Shown: positions 44,865 to 57,311 of the stretch, one piece after another
Numbering within the stretch: the stretch's first letter is position 1
Layout of the letters: each line of letters begins with the position of its first letter
Assembly: GCF_018837975.1 (NCBI RefSeq)
Contig: NZ_JAGSOY010000016.1
Coordinates: 24,426 to 88,425 of the forward strand
Reading direction: 5' to 3'
Length of the DNA stretch: 64,000 nucleotides
DNA from: Zooshikella harenae
GTDB lineage: Bacteria > Pseudomonadota > Gammaproteobacteria > Pseudomonadales > Zooshikellaceae
Notes under the pieces: model-generated
The model's input: only the letters and a program-made list of their open reading frames with translations
Told to the model about the DNA's origin: nothing
Database searches by the model: none
Program-made: the position numbers and the translations under genes

Positions 44865-46880
44865 CTAAGGTTTTTTTGCGGGTTCGTAATTGTAGTTGGT
44901 TTCATTTTTGGTTAAGAACATGGGCTTATAGCCAAGTTTATCCCGATAAATAACCTGATAAGCAAGCACGTTTTGTACATATTTGCGGGTTTCATTAAAA
45001 GGAATCACTTCTACCCATACATCATGAGGTAACTTGCGATGGCGTTTCAGCCACTGATTAACCCGATGAGGTCCTGCGTTATAAGCGGCAGTAGCTAGAA
45101 TACGATTACCATTAAATTGCTTATAAAGCTCTGCGAGATAAGCACTACCTAATTTAATGTTTGTTTCTGGTTTTAAAAGCTGCTTGGTAGTTTGATAGGG
45201 AATGCTGTTTTTACGTGCTACATAACGGGCAGTTGCAGGCATAAGCTGCATAAGGCCCATTGCGCCTGCATGAGAACGGGCTTTATACATAAAAGCACTT
45301 TCTTGTCGGGTAATGGCAAACACCCAGCTGCTATCCAGATCTTGTGCGCGGCTATTTTTCAGGATGGGCTTTTTATAAGCAACAGGAAAGCGAAGATTCA
45401 AGTCATCCCAATACTCGGCACGTGCTGTACTAATAATGGAAGGAAAATACCAGTGCCAGCTCATTGCAATTTCAGCCGCTGCAAGTAATTCTTCACGATT
45501 CATTTGGCTGGCCATGTGATACCACTCACGTCGTGCAGGCCATAGTTGTTCCATTTGGAAAAATTCTTGAGCACGTTGAATGGCAGGTAATTGTTTAACG
45601 TGGCTCATTGTTGCCGTCGAAACAGGATAGGGCTTATGTTGTAAGGCATAACTTCGACTCATACGATCTGCTGCTAGGAAACCATAAAAATCCCGTTCAC
45701 TATCCGCGAGTTTTCGGTAAATGGCATGCGCCTTATCTCGCATGGCTTGAGATGGCGCATTGGCTTCAATCGCTCGAGCATACCAGTACTGCCAACGACT
45801 GGTTTGTCGTTCTTCTTTAGGAAAGGCCTGAACCCACTTGGCAATGCTGGCCCAGTCTAATTGACGTAATGCTTGCCGTAACCGCCAGGTTATTAAATCG
45901 GTTTCTTGGTGTTCGGTCAGTACGCGATCAACCCATTGCTGGTGTTTTTTTGAGTATTTTCGCATGATGTGGTAAGCCAGTTTGGTTTCCACATAAGCTT
46001 TCTGTTTAGTCGTAAACCTGTGCTGTTTTTGGTAAGCGTTCCAGAGCGAGAGTGTTGTGCTCGGTTTAGTTTTGGCTAAACGTACAAGACCTGTACTAAT
46101 AATGTCACCCATTTGCGTACTTTTAGCCGCGTAACTTGCAGTTTTCTTTAACCGCTTGGGTTGGTGATAGGTATTGAAATAGAGGTTACCCAATTTACGT
46201 TGTGATTTGGGTAAGTAGCGAATAAGGTAGCGGCCCAGTGTACCTTGGTTTTCGGTATAGGCTAAGACCATGCGCTGCCAGACTAAATCCGGAGTGAGCT
46301 TATGTGCGGCTCGCCAGTGATCAAGTAAGGGGTCGCAACTTTTAGGGAGTGACTTGCCTGTTAACCATAGCTGTTGAGTACCGGCATAGGCAGCTTGGTT
46401 ATTACCTGTTTGCAATTGTGCATAATGAAAACGGCATTGTAGATCTTTTGACTTATTATCCTCTGGAAAGTGCTTGAGCAATGTTTGCCACTGTTTTTTG
46501 CTGGCTAAAGAGCGCAGCCATTTGTGCTCTATTTTTGATGTGAGTGGAAAGTCCGGATAGTTATTCACAAACTTGGCAATAGTACGATCACTTTTTGAAG
46601 AAAGGCCGCGGTTTAATTGATAGTACTCAAGGTAAGGATAAAGTGGGTAGTGATTTAACTTCTTTTTTAAGGTGCTAAATTGCTTGTTATTATTAGCACG
46701 GTAGGCTTTTATTGCCTGTTTATAATAATTTCGTTCTTTGCTATATGATGTCTTTGTGCTGGCAGAGGCTGTGTTGGTGGCAATTGCCAGCGTCATGCAG
46801 GCGGAGAGGGGCAGCAATAACCCGACGCGCAACACCTGAGTGAAGGGAATGGGCTTGAGCAAAAAGTTAATAGGCATCAT
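44865..46880 (-). CDS. slt: soluble lytic murein transglycosylase
   Basis: 671 residues, close to E. coli Slt70 (645). A signal peptide, a long superhelical region of short alpha helices (U and L domains, about 40-470), then the catalytic C-domain: the ES motif in ITRQESAF with the catalytic Glu, SHAGAMGLMQLMPATA, and AYNAGPHRVNQWL. It cleaves the glycan strand of peptidoglycan to 1,6-anhydromuropeptides in the periplasm. A single gene, divergent from uup. Confidence 0.95.
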   Translation of the reverse strand: MMPINFLLKPIPFTQVLRVGLLLPLSACMTLAIATNTASASTKTSYSKERNYYKQAIKAYRANNNKQFSTLKKKLNHYPLYPYLEYYQLNRGLSSKSDRTIAKFVNNYPDFPLTSKIEHKWLRSLASKKQWQTLLKHFPEDNKSKDLQCRFHYAQLQTGNNQAAYAGTQQLWLTGKSLPKSCDPLLDHWRAAHKLTPDLVWQRMVLAYTENQGTLGRYLIRYLPKSQRKLGNLYFNTYHQPKRLKKTASYAAKSTQMGDIISTGLVRLAKTKPSTTLSLWNAYQKQHRFTTKQKAYVETKLAYHIMRKYSKKHQQWVDRVLTEHQETDLITWRLRQALRQLDWASIAKWVQAFPKEERQTSRWQYWYARAIEANAPSQAMRDKAHAIYRKLADSERDFYGFLAADRMSRSYALQHKPYPVSTATMSHVKQLPAIQRAQEFFQMEQLWPARREWYHMASQMNREELLAAAEIAMSWHWYFPSIISTARAEYWDDLNLRFPVAYKKPILKNSRAQDLDSSWVFAITRQESAFMYKARSHAGAMGLMQLMPATARYVARKNSIPYQTTKQLLKPETNIKLGSAYLAELYKQFNGNRILATAAYNAGPHRVNQWLKRHRKLPHDVWVEVIPFNETRKYVQNVLAYQVIYRDKLGYKPMFLTKNETNYNYEPAKKP

Positions 46881-47346
46881 GGATTTGCTGTCTTGGTTAG
46901 ATTCTGTTTAAAAGGACTATGTCAAAAATAGTATCTATGTACAGATAATAATAGTCGTCTTGGAGTTCCGTTGATAACATTTGTCTCAGTCAATTATGTG
47001 GTATGTTGATAAATCACTCTGTGACTTTGCACATTTGTTTATTAGGGCGCTAAGGTCCAGCATAACCACTTCTATACTACAGATTGAATGTGCATACATG
47101 TCATAATGAAGTCATTGATATTGCTTTGGTCAATTAATTGAGTATGCACTTTAACGTTTAATGCAGCGTATTTGAGCTATTGCTGGTTGACTATCATTAT
47201 TTTGTTGAATTGTTGCAGGACATGGACCTAATGTGCAGTAGGTTGATAAGTAAGATGTTTTTACTGTGATTTGTATCTCATTTATTGGCTGATTTTATAT
47301 TTTGTGTTCTGCTAAGTTGTTGTGAAGAAAGAGGTTGTAATCCCTT
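46881..47346. other. 466-bp divergent intergenic region (slt / uup)
   Basis: Non-coding on both strands. It should carry the divergent promoters of slt and uup; no motif could be chosen with confidence. Confidence 0.5.
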
Positions 47347-49275
47347 ATGCCAATTATGCGCTTCGATGATGTTTCCCTCGCGTTTGGTGCAATGCCGTTA
47401 TTAGATCAGGTCAGTTTTCAAGTTGATAGTGGTGAGCGCATTTGTTTTATTGGACGAAATGGGGTGGGTAAATCCAGTCTGTTGAAAGTTGTTGAGGGGC
47501 TACTGGATATTGATGGCGGCTCTATATGGTGTCAGCCTGAATTACGTATTAGTGCACTGCCCCAAGAGTTACCCAAAGCGGATGATAAAACGGTTTATCA
47601 AGTGGTGGCTGAAGGCTTGGCTGAAGTGGGTGAACTATTAACTCATTATCATCAGCTTACTCATCAGGCAAATGATGAAGTCAGCCTGCAAACATTAGCC
47701 CATGTCCAGTCTGCGTTAGAGCAAAAAGATGGTTGGCGCTTAAATCAGCGAATTGAAACCATGATCAAGCGACTGAACTTGCCTGCGGATAAAACCATGG
47801 CGGAACTGTCAGGTGGTTGGCGAAGACGCGTCATTTTAGCTCAGGCACTGGTTAGCGATCCTGAACTGTTATTACTGGATGAGCCTACCAACCATTTGGA
47901 TATTGCAGCCATTGAGTGGCTAGAACAGCAGTTGGCTGAGTTTAAAGGGGCGGTGCTATTCATCACTCACGACCGCTCTTTTTTACAGAAGGTGGCGACT
48001 CGAATTATTGAACTCGATAGAGGGTTAATTACCAGCTGGAGTGGTGATTACGCTAGCTTTTTGGCACATAAAGCACACCAGCTTGAAGTGGAAGCTAGCC
48101 ATAATGCAGAGTTTGATAAAAAGCTCGCACAGGAAGAAGCTTGGATTAGACAGGGGATTAAAGCACGGCGCACTCGAAATGAAGGGCGTGTGCGTGCGCT
48201 ACAGGCACTTCGTAAAGAGCGTGCGCAGCGTCGTGAGGTTCAGGGTAAAGCTAAGCTGCAATTAGATAAGGCAGAGCAATCAGGCAAGTTGGTTGTAGAA
48301 GCGGAGCATGTATGTCATGGCTATGACGGAGCTACCCTGATTGATAATTTTTCATGTCGATTGTTGCGTGGCGACCGGATTGGCTTAATCGGTCCTAATG
48401 GCGTCGGTAAAAGTACATTATTACGTTTACTGTTGGGGCAGGAAAAGCCTCTGTCAGGTACCATCAAACATGGTACCAAGCTGGAGGTGGCGTATTTTGA
48501 TCAGTTACGACTGCAGCTTGATGAAGAAAAAACAGTGTTAGATAACGTGGCAGATGGTCGTGATAGCATCGACATAGGTGGCAAGTCACGGCATATCATG
48601 AGTTATTTACAGGATTTTCTGTTTACCCCTGAGCGTATTCGAACTCCAGTTAAAGCATTATCTGGGGGGGAGCGTAATCGATTATTGTTAGCCCGCATGT
48701 TTAGTAAACCAGCCAATATGTTGGTTATGGACGAGCCAACCAATGACTTGGATGTTGAAACGCTTGAGCTTTTGGAGGAAGCGCTACTGGATTTTAATGG
48801 TACGTTACTCTTAGTCAGCCACGATAGAACCTTTTTAGACAATGTGGTGACATCCACCTTTGTATTTGAAGGAAATGGTCAAGTCAATGAATACGTTGGT
48901 GGTTATCAAGATTGGATTCGACAAGGAGGTGCATTTAAAGACTTAGTGGCAGCTACACAGCTAGAAGAAACCCAACAGAGTGCTAATCAAAAATTAGAGG
49001 AAAATCTCAAGCAAGACAAAGCTGAAAGTGAGCCAAAGCGTTCACGAAAAAAGCTTAGCTATAAATTACAGCGTGAATTAGAGCAACTGCCTGAGGAAAT
49101 TGAAGACTTGGAGCAACAGCAAAATGTTCTTGAGCAACAAGTCAATGCGCCGGACTTTTACCTGCAGGAGCAAGCACTGGTGCAATCCATATTACACCAG
49201 CTGACGCAGTTACAGCAGCAAATTGAAGATAAGCTTGAGCGTTGGACTGAGTTAGAAGCGATGCAATCGGATTAA
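47347..49275 (+). CDS. uup: ABC-F family ATPase Uup
   Basis: 642 residues with two ABC domains and no membrane segments. Walker A sites GRNGVGKSS (about 36) and GPNGVGKST (about 351), signatures LSGGWRRR and LSGGERNR, Walker B LLLLDEPTNHLD and MLVMDEPTNDLD are all present. A basic C-terminal coiled coil (about 565-640) matches the DNA/ribosome-binding tail of Uup (E. coli 635 residues). The protein acts on ribosomes or branched DNA and affects precise excision of transposons. All catalytic motifs are intact. Confidence 0.94.
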   Translation: MPIMRFDDVSLAFGAMPLLDQVSFQVDSGERICFIGRNGVGKSSLLKVVEGLLDIDGGSIWCQPELRISALPQELPKADDKTVYQVVAEGLAEVGELLTHYHQLTHQANDEVSLQTLAHVQSALEQKDGWRLNQRIETMIKRLNLPADKTMAELSGGWRRRVILAQALVSDPELLLLDEPTNHLDIAAIEWLEQQLAEFKGAVLFITHDRSFLQKVATRIIELDRGLITSWSGDYASFLAHKAHQLEVEASHNAEFDKKLAQEEAWIRQGIKARRTRNEGRVRALQALRKERAQRREVQGKAKLQLDKAEQSGKLVVEAEHVCHGYDGATLIDNFSCRLLRGDRIGLIGPNGVGKSTLLRLLLGQEKPLSGTIKHGTKLEVAYFDQLRLQLDEEKTVLDNVADGRDSIDIGGKSRHIMSYLQDFLFTPERIRTPVKALSGGERNRLLLARMFSKPANMLVMDEPTNDLDVETLELLEEALLDFNGTLLLVSHDRTFLDNVVTSTFVFEGNGQVNEYVGGYQDWIRQGGAFKDLVAATQLEETQQSANQKLEENLKQDKAESEPKRSRKKLSYKLQRELEQLPEEIEDLEQQQNVLEQQVNAPDFYLQEQALVQSILHQLTQLQQQIEDKLERWTELEAMQSD

Positions 49276-49289
49276 TCACACACTAAAAT

Positions 49290-49319
49290 GAGCGATATCC
49301 CTGACAATGGGGATCGCTC
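49290..49319. terminator. hairpin between convergent uup and uspA
   Basis: GAGCGAT-AT-CCC (49290-49301) pairs with GGGATCGCTC (49310-49319), with a 2-nt bulge and 8-nt loop. It sits 14 bp after the uup stop. There is no strong T-run, so termination is probable but not proven. Confidence 0.5.
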
Positions 49320-49341
49320 ATGGCCCTTTAAAATAAACGAT

Positions 49342-49776
49342 TTATTTGCCTACCCGAACAGCCAGTACATCACATTGAGCGCCATGAAGTATGCCAGTAG
49401 AGGTTGAGCCAAGTATCAGTGCCAGACCATGTCGTCCATGGCTGCCAACAACGATAAGGTCAATATTTCGCTCTTCTGCAATACGGTGTATTTCTTTCTC
49501 AGGACGGCCATAAACAACATGTTGGTGACCCTCATTATTGAGGCGTTTAGCTAATTCGCTGATCCGTTGTCGTGCCTGCTGCGCTATTTCTTCTTGTAAA
49601 GTGGTTAAGTCCAGTGGAATATCACTGCCATAAGCAACACTTAATGGTTCAACCACATGGACCAAGGTAATATCAGCATTATGGTCTTTGGCAATCTCCT
49701 GAGCTCGTTGTAATACAGTATCGGCTTCTTCTGTTAAATCTACTGCCACAAGAATATGTTTATAACGACTCATCAA
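49342..49776 (-). CDS. uspA: universal stress protein (UspA family)
   Basis: 144 residues. HILVAVDLTEEADTVLQRA at the N-terminus and the C-terminal nucleotide-binding motif VVGSHGRHGLALILGSTSTG (G-x2-G-x9-G-[ST]) show a UspA-type protein able to bind ATP. It modulates survival under stress. A monocistronic gene convergent with uup; the symbol denotes the family, as paralogues are usual. Confidence 0.9.
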   Translation of the reverse strand: MMSRYKHILVAVDLTEEADTVLQRAQEIAKDHNADITLVHVVEPLSVAYGSDIPLDLTTLQEEIAQQARQRISELAKRLNNEGHQHVVYGRPEKEIHRIAEERNIDLIVVGSHGRHGLALILGSTSTGILHGAQCDVLAVRVGK

Positions 49777-49908
49777 AGTGACTCCTTGATATTTTATGTG
49801 ATTTATTAACAGGGTTTTTTATGTGTCCTTGCGCCCTGGAAAACACATTACCCATAACGTGTTGTCTATAACATTATGTCTATCGTATCGGGATTGTAGG
49901 AAAAATTT

Positions 49909-50382
49909 ATGACGTATCTCATTATCTTGCTGGGTGTATTAGCGATTGTTGGATCGCTGATGTGGATTTTGCCTTCTCCTGCTGATCGAAAACGGATGGT
50001 GCTTCGTCAATTAGCCATAGCAAAAGGTATCGAAGTACGCCAAACGCTTTATAAAGATAGAAAGGGAAAGTCAATCACTTGCATTGGTTATATTTGTCGT
50101 ATAGTGCGTCCAAAGGGCAACATTGAAATAATTATTCAGCATGATACCGATAGGCCACAGCAGTGGACTGGTTGGCCCGATGAAAGTGGGGATAATCGCT
50201 TACAGCCTCATTGGTCAACGTTACAAAAAATGGTTGAGTCACTGCCAGATGATGTGGTGCAAGTATCCATTACCTCGGCTTATATCTCTGTTTTATGGTT
50301 AGAAAAAGGAATGGAGGAGGAACTCAACAACATTATAACGTTTTTACACCAAATCAAAGATTGGTTAGAGCCTTCTCGTTAA
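49909..50382 (+). CDS. uncharacterised membrane-anchored protein
   Basis: 157 residues with one N-terminal membrane helix (about 3-22, LIILLGVLAIVGSLMWILP) and a soluble domain (about 40-157; IGYICRIVRPKGNIEIIIQH, WSTLQKMVESLPDDVVQVSIT). No family that I can name, although the form resembles small conserved proteins of pseudomonads and relatives. AGGAAAAATTT precedes the ATG. It lies alone before the fad operon. Confidence 0.6.
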   Translation: MTYLIILLGVLAIVGSLMWILPSPADRKRMVLRQLAIAKGIEVRQTLYKDRKGKSITCIGYICRIVRPKGNIEIIIQHDTDRPQQWTGWPDESGDNRLQPHWSTLQKMVESLPDDVVQVSITSAYISVLWLEKGMEEELNNIITFLHQIKDWLEPSR

Positions 50383-50919
50383 GCTAGTGAAAATACTTCT
50401 TTATTATGCTAAGGCTAATATTTGTACAACACTTGTCACCAAAATGTCATGATGGTTAGATTGTTTTACCAATAAGATGTTTGGTCTGCTTAAAGCTTTT
50501 TCTCACTGATAATAATATTGCAACTGCAAGGAAGCTAGGGTTAAGTATTAGTCATTTAATGCTATAAAACATAAGGTATTTTAACGGTATGTTAACAATA
50601 CCTTTCCCTGCTAAGTAACGAAGATGTTCCAGTAAATAATCGTCATGACTTATTGGTCAGTACACTTTTGACTTAAGTGTTATTGACAAATTGTCTGTTT
50701 TTAACGAAGGTTGCTATCTATAATTAAACAAACGTATGAATTATTATAGCTTACTCAATTTGTAGAAATATAAGCCGGTGGCACCGGCAGACTGTGTACC
50801 TTATGACAAACATGCTTTCTCATTGCACCTGCCTTTGGCTAGCGATTACGTTAGTTAATGTCACTAGGTCATACAGTTTTTGATCGGAACACAAGCTAAC
50901 TCAGCGTGGAGATCACTAG
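50383..50919 (+). promoter_or_regulatory. 537-bp region upstream of the fad operon with a perfect palindrome
   Basis: No gene. GCCGGTG-G-CACCGGC (50774-50788) is a perfect 15-bp inverted repeat, 132 bp before fadB, and could be an operator. A TTGACA (50683-50688) and TATAAT (50719-50724) are present but 30 bp apart, too far for one promoter. No classical PsrA site (GAAAC-N4-GTTTC type) was found. Confidence 0.4.
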
Positions 50920-53070
50920 ATGATTTATGAAGGTCAGGCCATAACGGTTAAGCTCCTGGAAGAGGGTATTGCCGAGCTGCAATTTAACTTGCAAGGCGAA
51001 TCGGTTAATAAATTTAATAAACAAACGCTACTGGAACTACAGGAATCTGTTACGGAGCTTAAGGCAAATAGTGCAGTAAAAGGTCTGGTGGTTACGAGCA
51101 GCAAGGATGTGTTTATTGTCGGAGCAGATATTGGTGAGTTTTTAGATAACTTCTCCCTGCCCGAAGATGAACTCATGGCATTAAACCTGGAAGCAAATGC
51201 TATCTTCAATGCGTTTGAGGACCTGCCATTTCCTACAGTAATTGCCATTAATGGCATCGCGCTGGGTGGTGGTATGGAAATGTGTCTGGCGGGTGACTAT
51301 CGTGTCATGGCATCCTCTGCTCGCATTGGCTTACCTGAAGTTAAACTCGGTATTTATCCAGGGTTTGGTGGAACAGTCCGTTTACCACGGTTGGTCGGTG
51401 CAGATAATGCCATTGAGTGGATTTGTGCGGGAAAAGAGCATGATGCTGAATCAGCCCGCAAGATCGGTGTGGCTGATGTGGTCGTACCTCTGGATAAATT
51501 ACATGATACCGCTATCAATTTGGCGAAGCGCTGTGTGAGTGGTGAGTTGGATTATAAGGCAAAACGTCAGCCAAAATACGAAAAATTAAAGCTGAATAAT
51601 ATTGAGTCCATGATGGCTTTTGAAACCTCAAAAGCCTATGTTGCCTCCCAAGCTGGACCTAATTATCCAGCGCCAGTTGAAGCCATTAAAACCATGCAAA
51701 AAGCATCAACCAAAGGTCGGGATGATGCACTAAAAATCGAGGCTAAAGGCTTCGTAAAAATGGCTAAAACCAATGTAGCCAAAAACTTAATTAATCTGTT
51801 TTTACATGATCAGGCTTTAAAGAAACAAGCCAAGGACTATCAGGAAAAGGCGGCTAAGGTCTCCAAGGCTGGGGTTTTGGGGGCAGGGATTATGGGTGGT
51901 GGTATTGCTTACCAGTCTGCCTATAAAGGCACGCCGATAGTCATGAAAGATATTAACCAGCAGGGCCTGGATTTGGGCTTGCAAGAAGCAGCCAAGCTGC
52001 TAGTGAAACGTGTCGATAAAGGTCGGATGTCAGCCGCAGGCATGGCTGAGGTGTTAAACCGTATTGTCCCTGTGTTGTCCTACGGTGAGTTAAATAATGT
52101 TGACCTGGTGGTTGAAGCGGTTGTCGAAAATCTACAAATAAAACATAAAGCATTGCCTGAGGTTGAAGCCCAGCTTGCTGAAGAAGCGGTATTAACCTCT
52201 AATACGTCAACAATTTCTATTACTGAATTAGCTAAACCGCTCAAGCGTCCTGAGCGTTTCTGCGGTATGCACTTTTTTAACCCAGTACATATGATGCCGC
52301 TGGTTGAGGTGATTCGTGGCGAAAAAACCAGCGAAGACACGGTTGCCACCGTGGTTGCCTATGCTAAGTCATTAGGTAAGACACCTATTGTTGTCAATGA
52401 TTGTCCTGGCTTTTTGGTTAACCGCATTCTGTTTCCTTATTTCGGTGGCTTTGCATTGTTACTGCGTGATGGGGCTGACATTGTACACATCGATAAGGTG
52501 ATGGAGCGTTTTGGCTGGCCAATGGGACCTGCTTACCTATTGGATGTTGTCGGTATTGATACCGCCGCTCACGCTGAAAAAGTCATGGCTGATGGCTTCC
52601 CTGACCGAATGAAGCGAGACTACAAGAGTGCTTTAGATGTCCTGTTTGCTGAAAAGCGCTATGGTCAGAAAAATGGCTTAGGTTTCTATCGTTATGAGCC
52701 TGATAAAAAAGGCAAACCGAAGAAGAAAGCTGATGCAGGTGTTTCCGCATTGCTTAAAGCGGTGACTCAACCCTCACGTGAGTTCACTGAAGAAGAAATT
52801 ATTGCACGAATGATGATTCCTCTTTGTCTTGAAACGGTTCGTTGCCTTGAAGACAACATTGTTGCAAGTGCACATGAGGCCGATATGGGCTTGATTTACG
52901 GTATTGGCTTCCCTCCCTTCCGCGGTGGTGCATTGCGTTATATTCAAGACATGGGAATTGCTGAGTTCTGTGCACTAGCAGACCAGTACGCTGAGTTAGG
53001 GCCACTTTACCAGCCCACAGCAAAACTACGGGAAATGGCGAAGAACGGCCAGGTTTTTTTTGATAACTAA
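50920..53070 (+). CDS. fadB: fatty acid oxidation complex subunit alpha
   Basis: 716 residues (Pseudomonas FadB 715). The N-terminal enoyl-CoA hydratase/isomerase domain has [17 protein letters not shown] and [15 protein letters not shown] with both catalytic Glu. The 3-hydroxyacyl-CoA dehydrogenase part has the NAD motif GAGIMGGG (about 321) and the catalytic His in [18 protein letters not shown]. It carries out hydration and oxidation steps of beta-oxidation and forms a heterotetramer with FadA. It is followed by fadA after 28 bp. Confidence 0.97.
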   Translation: MIYEGQAITVKLLEEGIAELQFNLQGESVNKFNKQTLLELQESVTELKANSAVKGLVVTSSKDVFIVGADIGEFLDNFSLPEDELMALNLEANAIFNAFEDLPFPTVIAINGIALGGGMEMCLAGDYRVMASSARIGLPEVKLGIYPGFGGTVRLPRLVGADNAIEWICAGKEHDAESARKIGVADVVVPLDKLHDTAINLAKRCVSGELDYKAKRQPKYEKLKLNNIESMMAFETSKAYVASQAGPNYPAPVEAIKTMQKASTKGRDDALKIEAKGFVKMAKTNVAKNLINLFLHDQALKKQAKDYQEKAAKVSKAGVLGAGIMGGGIAYQSAYKGTPIVMKDINQQGLDLGLQEAAKLLVKRVDKGRMSAAGMAEVLNRIVPVLSYGELNNVDLVVEAVVENLQIKHKALPEVEAQLAEEAVLTSNTSTISITELAKPLKRPERFCGMHFFNPVHMMPLVEVIRGEKTSEDTVATVVAYAKSLGKTPIVVNDCPGFLVNRILFPYFGGFALLLRDGADIVHIDKVMERFGWPMGPAYLLDVVGIDTAAHAEKVMADGFPDRMKRDYKSALDVLFAEKRYGQKNGLGFYRYEPDKKGKPKKKADAGVSALLKAVTQPSREFTEEEIIARMMIPLCLETVRCLEDNIVASAHEADMGLIYGIGFPPFRGGALRYIQDMGIAEFCALADQYAELGPLYQPTAKLREMAKNGQVFFDN

Positions 53071-53077
53071 TCAGTGA

Positions 53078-54274
<1,197 letters not shown>

Positions 54275-54289
54275 TATCCGTTATACGTC

Positions 54290-54318
54290 AAAAGCCGGAG
54301 GTTAACTCCGGCTTTTTT
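54290..54318 (+). terminator. intrinsic terminator of fadBA
   Basis: AAAAGCCGGAG (54290-54300), loop GTTAA, CTCCGGCTTTTTT (54306-54318). A strong GC stem plus T-run, 15 bp after the fadA stop. Confidence 0.95.
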
Positions 54319-54578
54319 GTTTCAAGAGGCTTTATTTTTTATTTTGGTGTCATTGTTTTTATGAGCCTGGGTGACTAATAGTATATTGAAGGCAAATTCA
54401 GTTTGATGACCGTTGTGGCTTGAAGTGCATTTTGTTGCTTGTAGTACATATTTGGAGGAATTATATTTCTGTGCATGCTTGATTCTGCTTCAGAATATCC
54501 TTATATATGTCGCAAAATTTAATAGATTTTCTATCTTTATGGATAAATTTACGTTTGTTCTGGAAATGACAGGTCAGC
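54319..54578 (+). promoter_or_regulatory. fadA-topA spacer
   Basis: After the fadA terminator, 260 bp lead to topA. It is AT-rich and should hold the topA promoter, which is often supercoiling-sensitive; no exact -35/-10 pair could be chosen. No gene seen. Confidence 0.4.
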
Positions 54579-57245
54579 ATGGGTAAATCATTAGTAATTG
54601 TTGAGTCGCCAGCAAAAGCAAAGACAATAAACAAATACCTGGGTAGCAATTATATTGTTAAGTCCAGTGTGGGTCACATCCGTGACTTACCTGTAAGTGG
54701 TAGTAAAAAGGCGGTAGACCCCAAAGCGCGAGCAAAAGCTGCGGCAGAAACACGTAAACTGACGCCGGAGCAGCGTGCTATCCATAAGGAGCGCAAGGCT
54801 AAAGAACAACTCATCAGTCGTATGGGCGTTGATCCCGAAAATGACTGGGCAGCTCAATATGAAGTGCTGCCAGGCAAAGAAAAAGTGGTTGATGAGTTAA
54901 AGAAGCTGGCTAAAGGGGTTGATCAAATTTACCTGGCAACGGACTTGGACCGTGAAGGAGAAGCCATTGCCTGGCATTTACAGGAAATAATTGGCGGGGA
55001 TAGTGAGCGCTATCGTCGTGTAGTTTTTAACGAGATTACCAAGAAAGCCATTCAAGAAGCGTTTGAGCAACCCGTTGAGGTTGATAAAAATCGAGTCAAC
55101 GCTCAGCAGGCACGGCGATTTCTGGACCGTGTCGTTGGGTATATGGTGTCTCCACTATTATGGGCAAAAATTGCTCGGGGATTATCAGCAGGACGTGTAC
55201 AGTCAGTGGCAGTCCGCTTAATTGTTGAACGGGAACGAGAAATTCGTGCCTTTGTACCAGAGGAATACTGGGAAGTTTTTGCAGACTTAACCACAGATCA
55301 TGGGCACTCACTGCGTTTGCAGGTGACCAAGCAAAGTGATAAGGCTTTTCGACCTGTCAATAAAGCGCAGACGGATGCAGCCTTAGCTCAACTGCAAAAA
55401 GCCAGTTATGTTGTTAAAAACGTTGAACAGAAGCCCACTAAAACCAAACCACCCGCACCTTTTATTACTTCAACATTGCAGCAGGCTGCCAGTACCCGTT
55501 TAGGCTTTAGTGTTAAAAAGACCATGACACTGGCTCAGCGATTGTATGAAGCTGGCCACATCACCTATATGCGTACCGACTCAACAAATCTGAGTCAGGA
55601 TGCAGTGGACAGTTGTCGTGAGTATATTGCAGAGCATTTTAATAAAACCTATTTGCCAGAAGCGGCTAATCGTTACTCCAGTAAAGAAGGGGCACAAGAG
55701 GCGCATGAGGCCATTCGGCCTTCTTTTGTCAATGCCCAGCCAGGCGCTATTGACGGTTTAGAGAGAGATGCCGAACGCTTATATGAATTAATATGGCGGC
55801 AGTTTGTCGCGTGTCAAATGTCTCCTGCAGAATACCTCAGTACCAGTATTGTCGTGGGGGCTGATAACTTTGAACTAAGAACACGTGGTCGAGTGTTAAA
55901 ATTTGCGGGCTTCACCAAAGTACTCACACCCGTCAGTAAGAAGGGTGAGGATATCATTCTTCCTGAATTAACGGTTAAGCAATTATTGGTTCTGCAAGAA
56001 CTCGATCCAAGTCAGCATTATACCAAGCCGTCTGCTCGTTATACGGAAGCATCTTTGGTAAAAGAGCTTGAGAAAAGAGGCATTGGACGTCCCTCGACGT
56101 ATGCTTCCATTATTTCCACTATTCAGGATCGTGGCTATGTGAAGCTGGAAGGGCGTCGCTTTTATGCTGAAAAAATGGGCGATATTGTCACTGATCGGCT
56201 AACTGAAAACTTTAATGATTTAATGGATTATAGCTTTACTGCCAATATGGAAGAAAATCTGGACCATATTGCAACGGGCGAGTTGAATTGGAAACAGTTG
56301 TTGAATAGTTTTTACTCAGATTTTTCACGAAAGCTTTCAATCGCCAATGATACTGAAAAGGGAATGCGGGCCAACGAGCCGACTATGACGGATATTGACT
56401 GTCCTTCATGTGGGCGAAAAATGCAAATTCGTACTGCGAGTACAGGCGTATTTTTAGGCTGTTCTGGCTATGCGTTACCTCCTAAAGAACGTTGTAAGTC
56501 AACGATCAACCTGGTGCCTGGTGAAGAAGTCGTTGCAGCGGATGATGAAGAAGGTGAGGTCAATGCACTGCGTGCTAAACATCGTTGTACCAAGTGTGGG
56601 ACCGCGATGGACAGTTATCTGCTGGATGCACAACGTAAGTTGCATATTTGTGGTAATAATCCAGACTGCTCTGGCTATGAGATAGAAACAGGTCAGTTTA
56701 AGCTTAAAGGTTATGAGGGACCCATCCTAGAGTGTGATAAGTGTGGTGCCGAAATGCAGCTGAAGACGGGACGTTTTGGTAAATACTTTGACTGCACCAG
56801 TGAGAGTTGTAAAAACACACGTAAGTTGCTTAAAAATGGTGAGCCTGCACCACCCAAAATGGACCCTGTTCCTATGCCTGAACTCGCTTGCGAAAAGGTG
56901 GAGGATACTTATGTGCTTCGTGATGGGGCATCAGGTTTATTTTTAGCGGCAAGCCAATTCCCTAAGAACCGTGAAACACGCGCACCGTTAGTGAACGAAT
57001 TATTACCTCATCAACAGGCTCTGGATGCTAAGTACCACTTTTTACTATCAGCACCGCAAGCTGATCCAGAGGGTAACCCTTCAGTTATTCGTTACAGCCG
57101 CAAAACAAAAGAGCAGTATGTAATGACGGAGGTTGATGGTAAAGCCACAGGTTGGCGTGCCTTTTATCGTGATGGAAAGTGGGTAACAGAACAGGCTAAA
57201 CGTAAAACGGCAGCTAAAACCAGTAAGAAAAGTGCAGGAGCATAA
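54579..57245 (+). CDS. topA: DNA topoisomerase I
   Basis: 888 residues. The Toprim domain includes [17 protein letters not shown] and [16 protein letters not shown] (DxD acidic residues). The catalytic Tyr330 lies in [12 protein letters not shown]. Three C-terminal tetracysteine zinc ribbons start near 607 (CPSCGRKM), 670 (CTKCGTAM) and 716 (CDKCGAEM), followed by a Lys-rich tail ([15 protein letters not shown]). It relaxes negative supercoils. Position after fadBA matches Pseudomonas. Confidence 0.97.
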   Translation: MGKSLVIVESPAKAKTINKYLGSNYIVKSSVGHIRDLPVSGSKKAVDPKARAKAAAETRKLTPEQRAIHKERKAKEQLISRMGVDPENDWAAQYEVLPGKEKVVDELKKLAKGVDQIYLATDLDREGEAIAWHLQEIIGGDSERYRRVVFNEITKKAIQEAFEQPVEVDKNRVNAQQARRFLDRVVGYMVSPLLWAKIARGLSAGRVQSVAVRLIVEREREIRAFVPEEYWEVFADLTTDHGHSLRLQVTKQSDKAFRPVNKAQTDAALAQLQKASYVVKNVEQKPTKTKPPAPFITSTLQQAASTRLGFSVKKTMTLAQRLYEAGHITYMRTDSTNLSQDAVDSCREYIAEHFNKTYLPEAANRYSSKEGAQEAHEAIRPSFVNAQPGAIDGLERDAERLYELIWRQFVACQMSPAEYLSTSIVVGADNFELRTRGRVLKFAGFTKVLTPVSKKGEDIILPELTVKQLLVLQELDPSQHYTKPSARYTEASLVKELEKRGIGRPSTYASIISTIQDRGYVKLEGRRFYAEKMGDIVTDRLTENFNDLMDYSFTANMEENLDHIATGELNWKQLLNSFYSDFSRKLSIANDTEKGMRANEPTMTDIDCPSCGRKMQIRTASTGVFLGCSGYALPPKERCKSTINLVPGEEVVAADDEEGEVNALRAKHRCTKCGTAMDSYLLDAQRKLHICGNNPDCSGYEIETGQFKLKGYEGPILECDKCGAEMQLKTGRFGKYFDCTSESCKNTRKLLKNGEPAPPKMDPVPMPELACEKVEDTYVLRDGASGLFLAASQFPKNRETRAPLVNELLPHQQALDAKYHFLLSAPQADPEGNPSVIRYSRKTKEQYVMTEVDGKATGWRAFYRDGKWVTEQAKRKTAAKTSKKSAGA

Positions 57246-57311
57246 ATAGCTGCTGCAGATGTTAGATAGATAATGAATTATACATTAATTGCTGTATAGG
57301 TTAGGTCCCGT

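Noticed and set aside
50683..50724. TTGACA and TATAAT as a fadB promoter
   Set aside because: Good hexamers but 30 bp apart instead of 16-18 bp.
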